64,000 bases of DNA from Nymphaea colorata (GCF_008831285.2 NC_045139.1:25030412-25094411), one strand, 5' to 3'; positions 9,839 through 24,310 are shown, counted from the first letter of the stretch. The notes: generated from the letters alone by a model not told the origin. Numbers and translations: made by a program.

Positions 9839-11958
9839 ATGATGACTGACAGAAGGAAAGAAAACGGTGTTTCAGATTCTTCTGCAACAGGTTCTTCATC
9901 TAGTGTGATTGATATCAATGCTTCAAGATCTTGTTCACAACCTGGTGAAGCATATGCAAATGAAGAACAACCATTATGGAAAAAAATCAAAGTGGTCAAG
10001 AAAAATGTTGGCAGTGGTGGTGGAAATGTGTCTTTTATATGTGGACATTGTCAAGTTACATTTGTAGGATCTTACACAAGAGTTCAGGCACATCCGTTGA
10101 AGTTGCTACGGTTTGGAATTTGAGCTTGTAGAACCATTTATACAGAAAAAAATTTGAGAATTGAAGAAGTTGGAAGATCGTGTTGATGCAATCCACAACA
10201 ACAAAAAAACAAGTACTATTATAACAAATACTAGCATGCCTCTTAAGAGTATTGACCGAAAAAAAAAGAAAGACTATAGAGACATGTTTTCATTCTTATA
10301 GAAGTGCAAAATTAGATAAAGTGGCCGTTAAGTTTTTCTATTCTAGCTGCATTCCTTTCAATGTAGCTAGAAATCCATATTGGAAGAAGTATATGCTCTG
10401 CTTGCAAATGGTAAATTATCAGGATATATACATCACAGTTTGGAAAGGTTGTGAAAATCACTTTTTAATGATGAAAAGAGTGAGGTTGAGCAAATTTTAG
10501 AAAGAAAAAAACTTAAGGAGAACATGACTGGGTACCAATTGTATCTGATGGGAGGACAGACATTCAAAAACATCCACTAATTAATTTTATTGTCATTGCA
10601 TATCATGAATCAATATGTTTGAAGGCAATTGATGCATCTGGAGAATATAAAGATGCAAAATATTTAAAGCAATTATTTATAGAAGCCTTCAAGGAGGTTG
10701 GTCCTGATAAATTGGTGCAGTTCGTTACAGACAATGCTCCTATATGCAAAAGTATTGGACTGAGTTTGAGGTATGATTTTTCACATATCTTTTGGACCTC
10801 ATGTGTTGCATATACTTTGATTTTGGCACTGAAGGACATATGCAATCCTCCAAGACAAGAAGTAGATCTTGTGACATGAGCTATTCTCATGGTTTCAAAA
10901 GATGCAAAAAATATTAGAAATTTCATTGTCAGTCACCAACATGCATTGTCTCTTTTTGGTAGCTATTATATTTGAGATTGTTAAAAGTTCCAGAGACACG
11001 ATTTGCTTCAATAATTGTCATATTGAAAATAATTCAAAGAGTGCGGGATGCACCGATTCAGATAGTGGCTAGCAAAGAGTGGAGCTTTTATTGGGTCAAA
11101 GACGAGGCTAAAGCTCAATTATAAAAAACATTATTGTGGATGATAAATGTTGGGATAAATTTGCATATTTTTTGAATTTTACACAGCCAATTTGATACAT
11201 GTTGAGAACTATTGATAAAAATGAGCCTATGATTCATAAAGTTTATGAAATGTGGGACACTATGATTGAACAAATTCAATGTATAGTTTTTAAGAAAGAG
11301 AAGAAAGACATTGCACTTGATAATTTAGATTTCTTTGATCACATACATACAATATTAGTTGGAAGCTGAGATAAGAGCAATACTCCCTTGAATTGCATGG
11401 CTCATTCTTTAAATCTCAATATTACACTAAAAAATAGATTGAAGGAGGTCCTTGGCACATCACTCCAATTCTAGATAATGAGTTGTCTAAGAATAGAATA
11501 TCATGTATAGAAAGACTTTTGCAGATTCTTGTACCAGAAGACAAGCTGTTTGTGAATGTTCAAAGTTTTCTTTAGTAGATTTTAGTTTTGAATATGCAGC
11601 AGCAACAAGAGAAGGTGATGACATAAGTTCTTTTGATTTGTGGGGCATCCAATGGATCAGAAATCCATGTGCTTCAGAAACTTGCATTGAGATTACTATA
11701 ATACCTATTACATCATCGTGTTGTGAAAGAAATTGGAGCATATGTGGTGATATGCATAACATTAAAAGGAATAAACTCACTAGCCAATGTGCAAAGGAGT
11801 TGGTCTATGTACATTCTAATTTGTCTTCTTTCAAGGAAAGAAAAATAATACATGTATGTCTTTATTATGTTGTTTTGCTTTACTCATTTTCTTATGTTGT
11901 ATTAAATTTGTTATATTTTTGTAGTCAATTTTTTTTATTGTTTAATTTTCGTCTTTAA
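9839..11958 (+). pseudogene. hAT transposase pseudogene (BED finger, DUF659-like, hAT C-terminal)
   Basis: The ATG at 9842 or the GTA-ATG context just before it opens a Ser-rich leader, then a BED-type zinc finger: PLWKKIKVVKK, then CxxC at 'CGHC', then an HPLKL remnant where the usual histidines stand. After a frame break near 10120, the region 10540-10880 reads as the DUF659-like catalytic part, with SDGRTDIQ and VTDNAPICKS motifs. The last part (11590-11830) reads as the hAT C-terminal dimerisation region, with SSCCERNWS and KRNKLTSQ motifs. Stops and frameshifts separate all parts, for example TGA after the finger near 10122 and TAA near 11961. Known hAT transposases move by cut and paste. 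This copy cannot make a full protein. Confidence 0.85.
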
Positions 11959-12294
11959 TAAACTGCAGTTGTGAATCATCTCAATATTGAGATGTAAATC
12001 CAGATGAATTTGATTTCGATGGAGAATGCAATTTATATACTGCTAACATGAGTTTAGTTGATCTTGTTATTCTTTATGAGGAGTTTGATGATGATACAAT
12101 TGAAAGCATTGAAGAAAATCAAGATATTGGTGGAACTAGAACATCAATACGTCACTCTGATTGATGATGGATAAAGTATGAACTGTGAACTCAAAACTAG
12201 TGTATATTTCTTCTTGAACATTCAATTGATATCATATTTTGCAATTTTGAATTTGTTATTTGATAATTTTATAGTTGATAGACAAATTGTGTCA

Positions 12295-12345
12295 TATATA
12301 TATATATATATATTATAATAATAATAAATTATAATAATAATAAAA
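12295..12345. repeat. (TA)n and (TAA)n tract
   Basis: A TA run at about 12295-12313 is followed by TAATAATAA-type repeats, near the 3' end of the hAT element. Confidence 0.8.
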
Positions 12346-14587
12346 AATATCATTGCCGCACCCCCGCACCTAAATTTTTTGCCATGTGCCGCGCTGGCAC
12401 TACAACCGCACCCGCAGCCAGTGCCTATGTGACACAACCACCAACAGCCATCCAATTAATGAGTTTTGATTAATGTATTCCAACATATATGCATCTAATA
12501 AAAACGCAGACAAGTGGGTCCAATGGCTTCCTATATTTCATCAAAGTTGTCAAACTTAAGAGGCCTCTTTATTATCTTTTGACAAATGTAAGAGGCCTTT
12601 TTATCATTTTTCTCAAGATATATATACTAACCAAGAAAAAGAAAAGGAATTTAAGAGTGAGTTTGGTAATCATTTTTATATTTGCACTCTCATTTTTGTA
12701 TTAATTTCATTATCTTAGTTATTTAAAAGTTTAAGGGGGGTGTTTAGACGACACCCCCTTGAAACCTGGTTACGAGGGAACCATGTTTTGTAAAAACCTG
12801 ACTTTCTAAACCAGGTTTTCAAAACCTGGTTTGTCAGTTTGGATGACAATATCCATACCAGGTATTAACTCTTTATGAAAAAAACCATGTTTTTGATGAA
12901 GCCTCTACCAATCACTTTGGGCTGAACATTGAGGGCAATTAATTATAGTTGAACAAATATAACCATTATGCAAAATGTATTTTTAATAAATTATGGAATT
13001 AGTATGCTCATGAATGCCAAACTTGAGATAAATAGGCTCAAGGTTGCAACCATGGTATTTGATAATATCAGACAACAACAATCAAACAAGGAGGATGTAC
13101 ATAAATGAAGTACCTTGCAATAAGTTAAAAAAATTGCCTCCTCTAAATTTTCTATTGACAAGGCCATGAGTATAAGACCACCAAGTAAAAGCATGTTACC
13201 CAACATCATACACTGATATAATCAGCATGACCTCTAGAAAACCATATTGCAGCATAGAAACCAGTTCCATAAATGGCAAACAAAAGACTCGATCATCCAT
13301 TTATAACTTAAAACACCCATCCAAGGTAGTTCAATTTCATTCTTGGTCAGTAGTCCAGATCATTATTAGCCCCAGTTGGCTGACACGGGAATGATCACAC
13401 CAAGGATTAAAATAACTTTTCAAGTAGCTAATCTATTAAAATAATTCAGTGAAGTTCATAAAAAGAATCTTCATTTGTTAGGTTGGGCTCAAATCTTACT
13501 CCTTTAACAAAATGAAGAAACAGTTTATTTACTCTGCTGTACCTAGTGTTTCCACATGTAACAAAGAGAAGAAGGTCTTCCTTTATTTAGAATTACAATA
13601 GCAGAAGCTATTGGGTAAATGAACTCAAGGAGACTAGTGCAGCTAGGAACCTAACTCAAGCTGGTACATAACCAGAGAAAGGATGAAATGTCATTGAAGC
13701 TCAACTTTAAAAGCAGACTTTACAGGATGATGTTCTCATGAATTTAGGCTTTCTTATAGTGCTTAATACATACTGCACTAAAGAGAGGAAACAATATGAT
13801 CAACAAATGTTGATTAGAAATGAAGTTTGCTAATTGAATTGGAGTATATATCTTGGATTTAGCTCATTATTCCCCTGGTGATTCTCCAACAAGCTACCAG
13901 TCTACTTCCTCATCTTCATAGGTAAGGACAACTCTGAGTTGCCCACTAGGAGTTACAAATATTTTCATTCACCAATAACTCTATGCTCATTCCCCGTAGC
14001 AAAAACAAGGACTAAGGAAAAAAATACAACTCCATCAAGAGGTTAAAAAAATTTGAACATGGACGCAGATAACATGTGTTGATGGGAAAGCTAGTGGAAG
14101 ATCTTTCAACATCACAAGAAGTCAAACACCATATGTTCATGTCAAGATTGAGAGACATTTCCTCATCTGCAGGAATAAAGATATGAGAGAGAATGAAAAA
14201 GCACACATAAGGGAAAGAAAGTCGATACAGAAAAAAGCACACATAAGGGAAAGAAAGTCGATACACACTGTAGAGCTCAATTGATTAAATTCAATGGCAA
14301 CAAGCAAATGATGAAAAAAATATGCACTGTTAGAAGCAAAAGAAGGTAGCAGGAAAACATCAGATTCATGTTGTGTCTCTTTGACCTACTTAACCACACA
14401 AAAAAAATGTAAACACAACGGGCCATCAGTTGAAGACTAAAAGCATGATGAAAGTAAAAAAAAATTAATTTAATTATGTTTCTGCACAAATTAGTCACTC
14501 TTAAAATCAGATGTATAAGGTTAGATTACAGAAAAATACTTCAATAATTAGTTTTAATGGGTTTGGTTTCGTCCAACTATATAATAT

Positions 14588-14835
14588 ACAATTGGTTGAC
14601 TGGTTGAGTTGGCTCGGGAATTGCCCGAGTCCACTCAAATCACTAGAAGACCTGGCCACAAGCCAAGGATGGCCCGATTCATTCCTGACTCGGCCCCTAC
14701 TCCTCCTAACTTGGCCCGGACTCGACCTTGACTCGCCCGATTTAGGTTTTTTTAAAACACAACCGAGTCGACAAGTCAACTCACTAACCCGATGACCTGG
14801 CCTCCAGCCAATCCAAGTCTTGAGTTTTCCAACTA
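14588..14835. repeat. GAGTC/GACTC-rich inserted element, copy A
   Basis: The 250-bp segment is rich in GACTC, GAGTC and GAGTTG motifs in both directions, and in CCCGA. A close copy lies at 50270-50513 in block D copy C. The other D copies (30080 and 37300) lack it and pass straight from 'GGTTTTTGT' to the microsatellite. It looks like a small dispersed element rich in dyads. I cannot assign it to a family. Confidence 0.5.
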
Positions 14836-14837
14836 TG

Positions 14838-14963
<126 letters not shown>

Positions 14964-15803
14964 TATGCATGTGTGTGAGAGGTCTACTAAAACCCCATAA
15001 CTTACATTCTACTTGTGTAATTTACTTTTACTTGTTTCATGTGTTTTTACAGTGTAATTGTTTCATGCAAAGGAAGAGAACGATCATGATGAGACGTGCA
15101 TCCCCACCTTTAGTTAATGGGTTGATCACTTAATTCTGCTACTGCCTAAAAAGTGTTTGCGAAGTTATATAGTGTGAAAAAGGAAATTAATTTTCAATTT
15201 GAAGCGTACTTTTCATATTTTTTATGCTTTAATGTTTTAAAATGCATGACTTTTAATATGTTTTCCAAAATTTTTGGGAAATAATTAGGACCAATATGGG
15301 ATTTACCAAATATCTTTCCAAACAACAAAATCTAAAAAAAAAGTGTTTCTATTATTTCAGGAGGCATTTGATGGTCCATAATTTTGATTCTGGAATCAAA
15401 GTTCCATCTCAAACTGGAATTGAAATGACTCATTCCGATTTGTTTCTTCCTTCAATGGCCTAAAACTTTGTTTCCAGCACTTTGACAAGGAAATTTTGAT
15501 TCAGGATTCAAAATCCAACTCTTATGGTCAAATTTTGATTCAGGAATTTTGATTTTGGAATCCAGGATTAATTGTGGAATTAAAATTCAGTGTTTGTTTC
15601 AATCATTCATATTTGATAAAAAATATAGGAATTTTGATTCTAACATTCGTCAGACTCCGTGCCATCAAAACGCTCACTCCAAGAACCTGTAAATTTCTTT
15701 TTTAAGACAAAGAAATTGAAGAGGCGCACCTGGTGATGTAATTAGAGCAGAAAGATAATTGAAAGGAGATTGCATAACCCTTCATTGAATGTGTGAAGAG
15801 GAG

Positions 15804-16990
<1,187 letters not shown>

Positions 16991-17285
16991 CATGTGGTTG
17001 TAAAGGCATGGGAGGATCTTTCAGTGGTGTTCTTTTATTTCAGCTATTAGACTACTATGTTATCCCAAAAATGCCACTATAAATTTCTTTTATGGCACTT
17101 CACCTATGGTATATGACTTTGTTATGACGTCATTAAAAATGCATTCAATGCCAATTATAAAATGTCATTGTTGATATTTTATGATAATTTTTTAACACCA
17201 TTAAAAGCCAATTAGAAAAGTCATTAAATATTTTTAGTTACTATTGCATAGAGTGTTAAATACACTAAAAAAAGTTTTTTTCCTT
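16991..17285. repeat. Remnant of a CACTA-like non-autonomous element, copy A
   Basis: The segment contains repeated 'AATGTCATT', 'GTCATTAAA' and 'GCCAATTA' strings and ends in a T-run followed by CCTTGCA. It matches 51945-52235 closely. In that copy the left end CACTGCAAGA is still present. Only the right part survives here. Confidence 0.4.
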
Positions 17286-17339
17286 GCAAAATATCAATAT
17301 CATTGAATGAAAGAATTTGTCACATACACATATGTAGAC

Positions 17340-18760
17340 AAAATTTACAATACAAATCCATGATTTACAAAATCATCAGCAATCTAGTTCAGGCCATCAT
17401 GCTTTATCAAATCGTTCTCATTTTCTCCAAGAGCTCCTCCACGAGCTTAGTAGTCACATTTGTTGATTCCAGCAGCTTGTCAAGTTCAAGCCTGATAATA
17501 TTTCATAGCGAGCACAGAAGTCAAATATATTTAATTGACTTCTGTGCTAAGATGAGAACTCAAAAGTCAGGGAACTTTGGCAAGTTTGTGAGAGGAGATT
17601 TCAAGTATTCATTAGATAAACTATCACAAATCTCATATCATTTTAACTGAAGTAGTTGAACAAACCACATAATTGTCCTAATTCATGCCTACATTTGAGT
17701 TCATAAGTATAACCATATACTAAAGAAGAATATAAATTGATGTTGGTCATTCTGCACACCCTCTCCCCCAACCGCGCACACACACATGCACCCTATGAAT
17801 AAAAATTGGGTTAAATTATAAGTCCTTTTGTTGTTTACACCTCCCCAATATAATATGGTTTTTTTGGGTTGTGTAAATATGATATTGATCTAATTAGCAT
17901 CAAATGTTTCTGCAGGACACTCTAAAAACTCACATTGATACTATTTGGGCACCTTTGGATTATTTGTACCTTTTCTTCTTTGATTTGAATCAAATGGAGG
18001 GTCATTATTTTTTGTTTCCCCAAATGAAACAAGTCCATTAAGATATCTTATGCCATGGGCTTATCTCATTTCTCTAGTGACCATTATATCCACCAAAAGG
18101 AACAAGAATCTCATCACCCATTGACATAGTATAACACCAAATCTGTGCAGAATTGTATTGGTACCATGCTCTTATCCAGAAATAAAAACACAAAAATATG
18201 TATTATATCAACAAAAAGTGATTAAAATTTTCACGTAACATCAAGAATTATCAGTTGACCTGTAGTTAACATTATGATGTAGATAGAATAGCAAATACAC
18301 ATTTCAATGTCTATTACTGATCAAGGTAATGTACATAACCTTGAAGCCAACATTACACAAGTTTACCCAAACTATGATTGTTCAGTGTTCAACAGTGGCA
18401 TAATTTTATAATTCTTAAAAAATAAATAAGTATCCCTAAAGTCTTGTACAAGCTACTCATTTCAAAGGAAATGAGACATACAGTAATTACAGATAATCCT
18501 TGACTCAACTTGCCCAGAGAAAATTAAAATGAAAACAATAAAAAACTGAAGGCATCTTGGAAATGTGGTCAAGGTTAAAGGAATTAGAAATTTCAACCAC
18601 ACTTGTGTATTTTCATCCCTAAAGCTCTAAAGTAACTCTACCTGCTTGAAGCCAGCCAATGCATCAGAATTCATGGTGGATGTTTTCCTTGGCTTAAACA
18701 AGCTAAATTTCCATTCAGGCGACCACCTTTTGATCCAGAATTTCAAAAATGAACTTAATG
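17340..18760 (-). pseudogene. Unrecognised host gene fragment, copy A (minus strand)
   Basis: On the minus strand, 17510-17380 reads RLELDKLLESTNVTTK, then VEELLEKM, behind a splice acceptor-like 'attatcag'. A one-base loss after LEKM relative to the copy at 52281-52463 then gives an early stop. A second block near 18770-18640 reads as an exon between a 'ttttatag' acceptor and a 'CAG|gtagag' donor, with WSPEWKFSLFKPRK and ALAGFKQ in its frame, but a TAG stands upstream in that frame. The spacing is intron-like. The helical, charged C-terminal piece suggests a coiled or helical tail. I cannot name the family. Confidence 0.4.
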
Positions 18761-20277
18761 AATCCTTCTAACAAGAGCTTATCTTCCATCGGCACTATAA
18801 AATCAAATCCCCAAGTTAAGTATCTCACCAGTCACATGAAAAATTGTACCATCTTACTTGTTATCCCTTCATCTGGTAACATGTTGAGTATTTTCACTTT
18901 CAAGAAGAAAAAGATAATATCAAGCAGGTGAGCATTAAAAAAGGACAATTCCTTCATTGATTCATAGCTGGTTCAGCCATGGAGGGCTAAACCAAGTATG
19001 GGCTTTTGATCTTGTCCTATACCTTTCTTTTTGGATTCCTGTAATTGGCTGTTAGCTGGCCCCACCTTCTGGTTTCTTTCAAGCAATTTGGTGTATAAAG
19101 CAAGAAACAAAATGAGCTTTTCTTGTTGTAAAAAACAAGACAGAATTATAGAGTATAGACTTTTCTTAATTCTAGTCCAAAATCATGTAATTGGACTTGA
19201 GTTAACCTTAATTTAAGCTTTGTGTTTTTTCTTCGGTGCCTTCTCACATATAAACAAGAGAACATGGTGAATCTTTATGGCAAATCTTCCATTATTTGAG
19301 ATGGTGTCACAGGTGAAAGATGCTCTTAAACTATAAAAGGACATCCTACTAATAAAACATGCTCGTAAGGAAGTATTAATTTGTTCAAAATTCAAAAGTT
19401 AATTTCTTACAAAGTAAGAACTTGTGACCTAATTCCTTATGAAAACTAGCTACAATTTGAATTGCAACATGATAATTCTTTCTTAGGATATTTTTTTCAA
19501 CTTATACAAGAGACACACTTTCATAAGTTTTAAATTAAGTGAGGGAACTAATGACACCAACAGGATGTTGGAGGCAAGAAGATAGGAAGCCACAAACCAG
19601 CGGTCAAACATCAAGCCAAATAGAAGACAAAAACAGCCACATACCCAGGGCAAAACATAATCCAAAATAGAAGACAAAAACAGAAAGCATGACCATACAT
19701 ACTTACGGTGAAACAAAAAAGTGAAACCCTTAACCAGAGTCCTAATCATTCACAAGCACAGGCAACGCAACGCCAAAGCATAAACCCAGCTCCAAAGTTA
19801 ACACATGACTGCCACCAAAGACCACCTTATTTCTTAAGAGCCACAACTGCATGACCATGCAAGGGAAAGATCCTCAATAAATTCACAACATGCCAGCAAC
19901 AAATTCCCCAGGTCCACAGTAAATGCCTCCAAAGAATCATCCCACAATAGTACAACACCACCAGCAAAACCTGACACGAGCAAGGTAGCAGATCCAACTT
20001 GAGAGAAACTGCTGCTTGTCTTGAGCGTTCAATTCACACATGTTCCAACATCCGATCTTCAAATCAGGTGGTGAAGATGACCCTTGGTTTGTAGACTCGG
20101 TGTTGAGAAAAACAGACACAAGCCAAATAATTGTACTTCACAATAAGAGGATGGCTCACAACATCCTGTAAATAAGCACTTCTATCTCATGCACAAAGCA
20201 AAGCAAAATACTTCTACCACCCGTGCTCCAAAAATAAAACCCTTATCATCCAAGGAATCTCACAAATATATATATTT
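18761..20277. other. No gene seen; homology to 53780-54060 ends near 19160
   Basis: 18761-19160 repeats 53780-54060 with many small changes. Beyond that the sequence is single-copy in the window. A 20-base string about 'CAAAATAGAAGACAAAAACAG' occurs twice near 19617 and 19668. Short ORFs on the minus strand show no family signal. Confidence 0.5.
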
Positions 20278-20959
20278 TGATGCGTAATTAAACAAGCAAC
20301 AAAAATATAATCTCAAGAAGATAAGAGTGACACATCAATTTTAACATGAAAAACCTCTCAAAATGAGAGGTAAAAACCACAAGGTTGAGAGCAACCCAAC
20401 AACAAATCCACTATGTAATATGGAAACGGCTACAAGAGGGCAATATATAATGCCTACACTCCAAAAAGCGTAAGAATCACCAAAATGGAAAAGCAATCAT
20501 GCAAATAAAGAGGAGGAAGTGGAAGAATAACACCTAATTGATAGTGATGACCTTCCCACAACAAAAAACCCTTTCTTTTGCCCTAATCTTCAATAATCAA
20601 AGAGAAAAGGAATGGAAGAAAAACCCAAATGATAATGGAATCTTTTCCTTTCACAATTTCTCTGTCTTGCTTGTTAGAATCTCTCTAATGGCTTCAAGGA
20701 CCAATGGAGAACAAGAAATCCCTTTCTTTCTTTCTCTCTCCTCAAGAACAACTCACAAAAAAAGAGGAATGCCCAGGAGCCCTACCCACACAAAAAACTC
20801 GATCATCTTTCTCTTTCAGCCCTCACCTTTAAAAAAATCAGTTTTAGTCCACCAAATTTATCGAAATCTTTTCTTTTCATTTTTGTCAAGTACAGGTGCT
20901 TTCCTTTTTCTTTTTGGCTTGGATCTGGATCCTACACAAGGAGGTGATCCAATCCAACA
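20278..20959 (-). repeat. Probable 3' LTR of the minus-strand copia remnant
   Basis: The LTR start is set by the polypurine tract just before it on the minus strand (20960-20972, GAGGGGGAAATG then TGTTGG). The far end is taken at a TG on the + strand (20278) and is less certain. The plus-strand ORF at 20538-21002 lies across this LTR and is not a gene. Confidence 0.6.
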
Positions 20960-21049
20960 CATTTCCCCCTCACCAACTATGTGGAGGATCTCGCCAAACT
21001 AGTGAGAGAACAATACACTTCAAGCTCTGAACGAAGCAATTATTTAGTC

Positions 21050-24000
21050 ATCATATCAATACCATTGTTATTTGTATGAATTTTCTCAAGCGCACGTTAT
21101 TTTGCTTCTAACACATCATGTATGCAATGATACCTCACACCAATGTGTTTCAATCTTGCATGAAAGGTACAATCCTTGCCAAGATGAAGTGCACTCTGAC
21201 TGTAACAAAATAAAAGATACTTTTCTTGAACAAAACTAAGTTCCTGCAAAAACTTTTTCATATAACAATTCTTTACTAGCATTTGTCACTACAATAAACT
21301 CTATATTTGTAGTAGAAAGTGCCACAGACTTTTGAAGAGTAGATTGTCATGAAACCGCACCACCAGCTGAAGTAATCAAATAACCAGATATGGACTTTTA
21401 AGAATCAACATCACATGCCATATCTAAACTTGTGTAACCTATCAAAGTAGGTTTCTATCCACAAATCATAGACAAATATTACTACTGCATCAAATTGAAA
21501 GAAACATACTAACAATCCCAACTGCATGAACAATGTCAGACCTCGTATACATCATAGCATACATTAAACTACCAACAACTGAAACATATGAAATCATATA
21601 CATTCCTTCTTTCTCTTCATTTGTGGAAGGACTCTGCTCATACTCAGCTTAAACTATTCTCCAAGTGGGATATTCACTATTTTATCCTTGTCCATATTGA
21701 ACATTTAAAGCACCTTTTCGATGTACTTCTCTTGTGATAACCACAACTTCTTTGCTTTTCTATCATGAACAATCTTTGTGCCCAAAATCTGATTTGCAGG
21801 TATCAAATCTATCATGGCAAATTCTTTGCCTGATTCTTTCTTCAAGTTAGCAATTATCGTAGTATTCTTACCAACAATGAGCATGTCATCAACATGAAGC
21901 AACAAGATAACAACGTCATTATCTGAAAAATTTTTTAACAAAAACACAGTGGTTTGAAGTAGTCTTCTTGTAACCATGCTCTCCCATAAAAGACTAAAAC
22001 TTTTTATACTACTATCTTGGAGCTTGTTTTAAACCATACAAGCTCTTTCTCAATTACAAACATAGTCTTCTTTTCATTTCTTTTAAAACCCTTCAGGTTG
22101 TATTATATATTTTTCTTCTTCAAGATTACCATGAAAAAATGCTATATTCACATCCATCTGTTCAACTTTTAGATTTAGAGTTGGTTGCAAACTTAAGAAA
22201 ACTCTAATGGAAGACATTTTAACAACACGTTAAAATATTTCTTCAAAATCAACACATTTCTGTTGATAAAAACCTTCCACAACCAACCTAGCTTTATATT
22301 GTAGGTGAGAAGAGTTTTTATCATGTTTTACATTAAAAACCCAATGATTTTTCAAAGCTTTTTTACCTTTAGGCAACTGCACAAGCTTAAAGGTATGATT
22401 GCCATATGAAGATTGCATCTTGTCTTCCATGACTTCAATCCATTTCTCTTTTTGCACATCCTGCATAGTTTCTTTATAGCTCTCTGGTTCTCCACCATTT
22501 GTCAAACAAACATACTCACGTATAAGATACCGAGTAGATGGTCTTCTTTCTCTAGTTGATGTACGAAGTGACTATGTATTTGAAGAAGAATCAACTTCAA
22601 ACTGTCTAGTATCATGAACATCATTGGTCAACATTATGTTGTGAATATTCAACATCCTTATGTGTGTCATTTTCAATGGACTTGAGAATGAATACAAAAG
22701 AACATGATCCATATAAACTATCTTGCATCTACATTGAGATGTCTTATCAATTGTTTTATCAATATCTTCAATATTCTGGTTCTCAACAAGAAACTGCATC
22801 TCTGATTCTAACAAGTTTCTTTTTAATAAGATCATACAATTTGTAGCCAAAGTCATCTTCACCATATCCCCAAAATACACACTGATGTGTCTTTGCTTCC
22901 AACTTAGATCATTCATCTTTTGAAACATGTATTAATTCTTTGCATCTAAAAACACGTAAATAATCATATGACACCTTCTTACTCTACCAAAGTCTATTTG
23001 GTACATCACCATTCAAAGAAACATGAGGAGACAAATTAACTATATATGCAATAGTGTATAAAGCTTTACCCCAAAAAGAATTAGGCAATTGTGCCTCAGA
23101 TAACATACATCTCACTCTTTCAATAAGAGTTCTATTCATCCTTTTAGCTACACTATTCAACTAAAGAGTCTTAAGAGGGGTCTTTTGATACCTTATGTCA
23201 TGCATCCTACAGTACTCATCAAAGGCACACAAATACTCACTTCCATTGTCACTATGTATGTATTTAAAAATCTTCTTTCAGTCTGTCTCTCAAAAAGATT
23301 GTGAAATTGCTTGAATGTATCAATTACTTGGTCTTTCGTCTTCAAAATAAAGATCCACACCTTTCTTGAATGATCATCAATGAAAGTTACAAAATAAAGT
23401 GCCCAACCATGTGTACTAACCTTCAGTGGATCACAAACATCTTAGTGAACATGCTCTAACGATTTCTTCTTCCTTGAAGATGGATGATTTTTAAATGAAA
23501 TTTTTCTTTGTTTCCCAACCAAACAATGAGTACATCTTGTACCTTTTCTTTCTTCTCCTCAAGAAGTAAATTCATTTAATCAAACAATCAATACTTTTCT
23601 CACTCATATGATTCAACAACTTGTGCCACAACTTAGTAATTTCTCATTCTCTGTCACATGTGTGACATCTTTTGTAGTTGATGCCTGCATAACATACAAG
23701 TTGTTACACTTTTTGCTTCGAGCCAATAATAAGTGAGCCTCTAGTGTGCTTCCACTGTTAATCACTGAAGGTGCTACATAAGCCATCATATACAAACTTT
23801 TCAGCTGAAATCAAATTCAAGCGTATGTCTAGCACATATCTGACATCCTTGAGCTTTAACACAGTTCCATTGTTGGTCTGTAAATTTATATCACAAACAT
23901 CAACAACCTATGACAAACAATCGTTTCTCATTCTCAATACTTCATAATCATCAGAAGTATAAGTAACAAAGAATTCTTTATTCGAAGTAACATGAAGAGA

Positions 24001-24310
24001 TGCACCAATATCAATCACCTAATTCATATCATGACTTGTCAAGTTCACAGGATCTTAATCATAGACAACAACCAAGTTACTACACGTAGCCGTGGTGACA
24101 CGATTACCATTACCTTCATTCTTCTTTCATTGCTTTTCGTTTTGTGAAGATGACATTACGAAAGGTGGAAAAGCCATTATGGAAGAGGTCATTGTAGACA
24201 CTTTATTTGAGTCTAGCTGAGATGTTTGGACTTGGGTCATGAGGCTTAGGTGCAGTCGTGGTTTTTTTGAGAAAGGAAATGAAAAAACCATGTATGTTTT
24301 GGGAAACAAA
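21050..24310 (-). pseudogene. Copia polyprotein pseudogene (protease to RNase H)
   Basis: Minus-strand reading, with stops and shifts throughout. The protease site near 24010 reads VIDIGAS, so the serine of the usual D-S-G is changed. The pre-integrase region near 23600-23720 has NNLYVMQA and NHMSEKSIDCL. The integrase near 23245 keeps HSDNGSEY, but the later glutamate motif reads NSVAKRMNRT, with K in place of the catalytic E. The reverse transcriptase (22505-21700) has KARLVVEGF and LLHVDDMLIVG, so the usual YVDD is HVDD. RNase H is spread over 21600-21050 with several stops, ending in KHIGVRYHCI. The element cannot move by itself. Confidence 0.88.

Larger units (their letters stand above)
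8170..12445 (+). mobile_element. hAT-superfamily DNA transposon, 4,260 bp, degenerate
   Basis: Comparison with the other unit copies places an insertion between 8177 and 12438. Flanking 8-mers CAACCAAC (8170-8177) and CCACCAAC (12438-12445) differ by one base, as expected for an aged hAT target duplication. The termini start CTAAGTCACACG and, read from the other end, TTGTGTCACATA, sharing a GTCACA core. Subterminal GCGGGTGCG motifs occur at both ends. Inside, a BED finger and hAT transposase regions are visible (9839-11958). The 5' 1.6 kb is a long leader with duplicated C/T-rich sequence. The exact ends are less certain than the identity. Confidence 0.75.
20278..24310 (-). mobile_element. 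Ty1/copia retrotransposon remnant, 5'-truncated, minus strand
   Basis: Read on the minus strand the order is protease, integrase, reverse transcriptase, RNase H, polypurine tract, LTR, the copia order. The left side (24310) starts inside late gag or protease, with no zinc knuckle, primer-binding site or 5' LTR beyond it. The 3' LTR is about 20278-20959, starting TGTTGG on the minus strand and probably ending CGCATCA. No target duplication could be found because the 5' end is missing. It lies where a decarboxylase unit would be expected between D copies A and B. Confidence 0.85.

Noticed and set aside
20538-21002. Plus-strand ORF of 154 codons
   Set aside because: It overlaps the LTR and polypurine tract of the minus-strand copia remnant and has no homologous motif.
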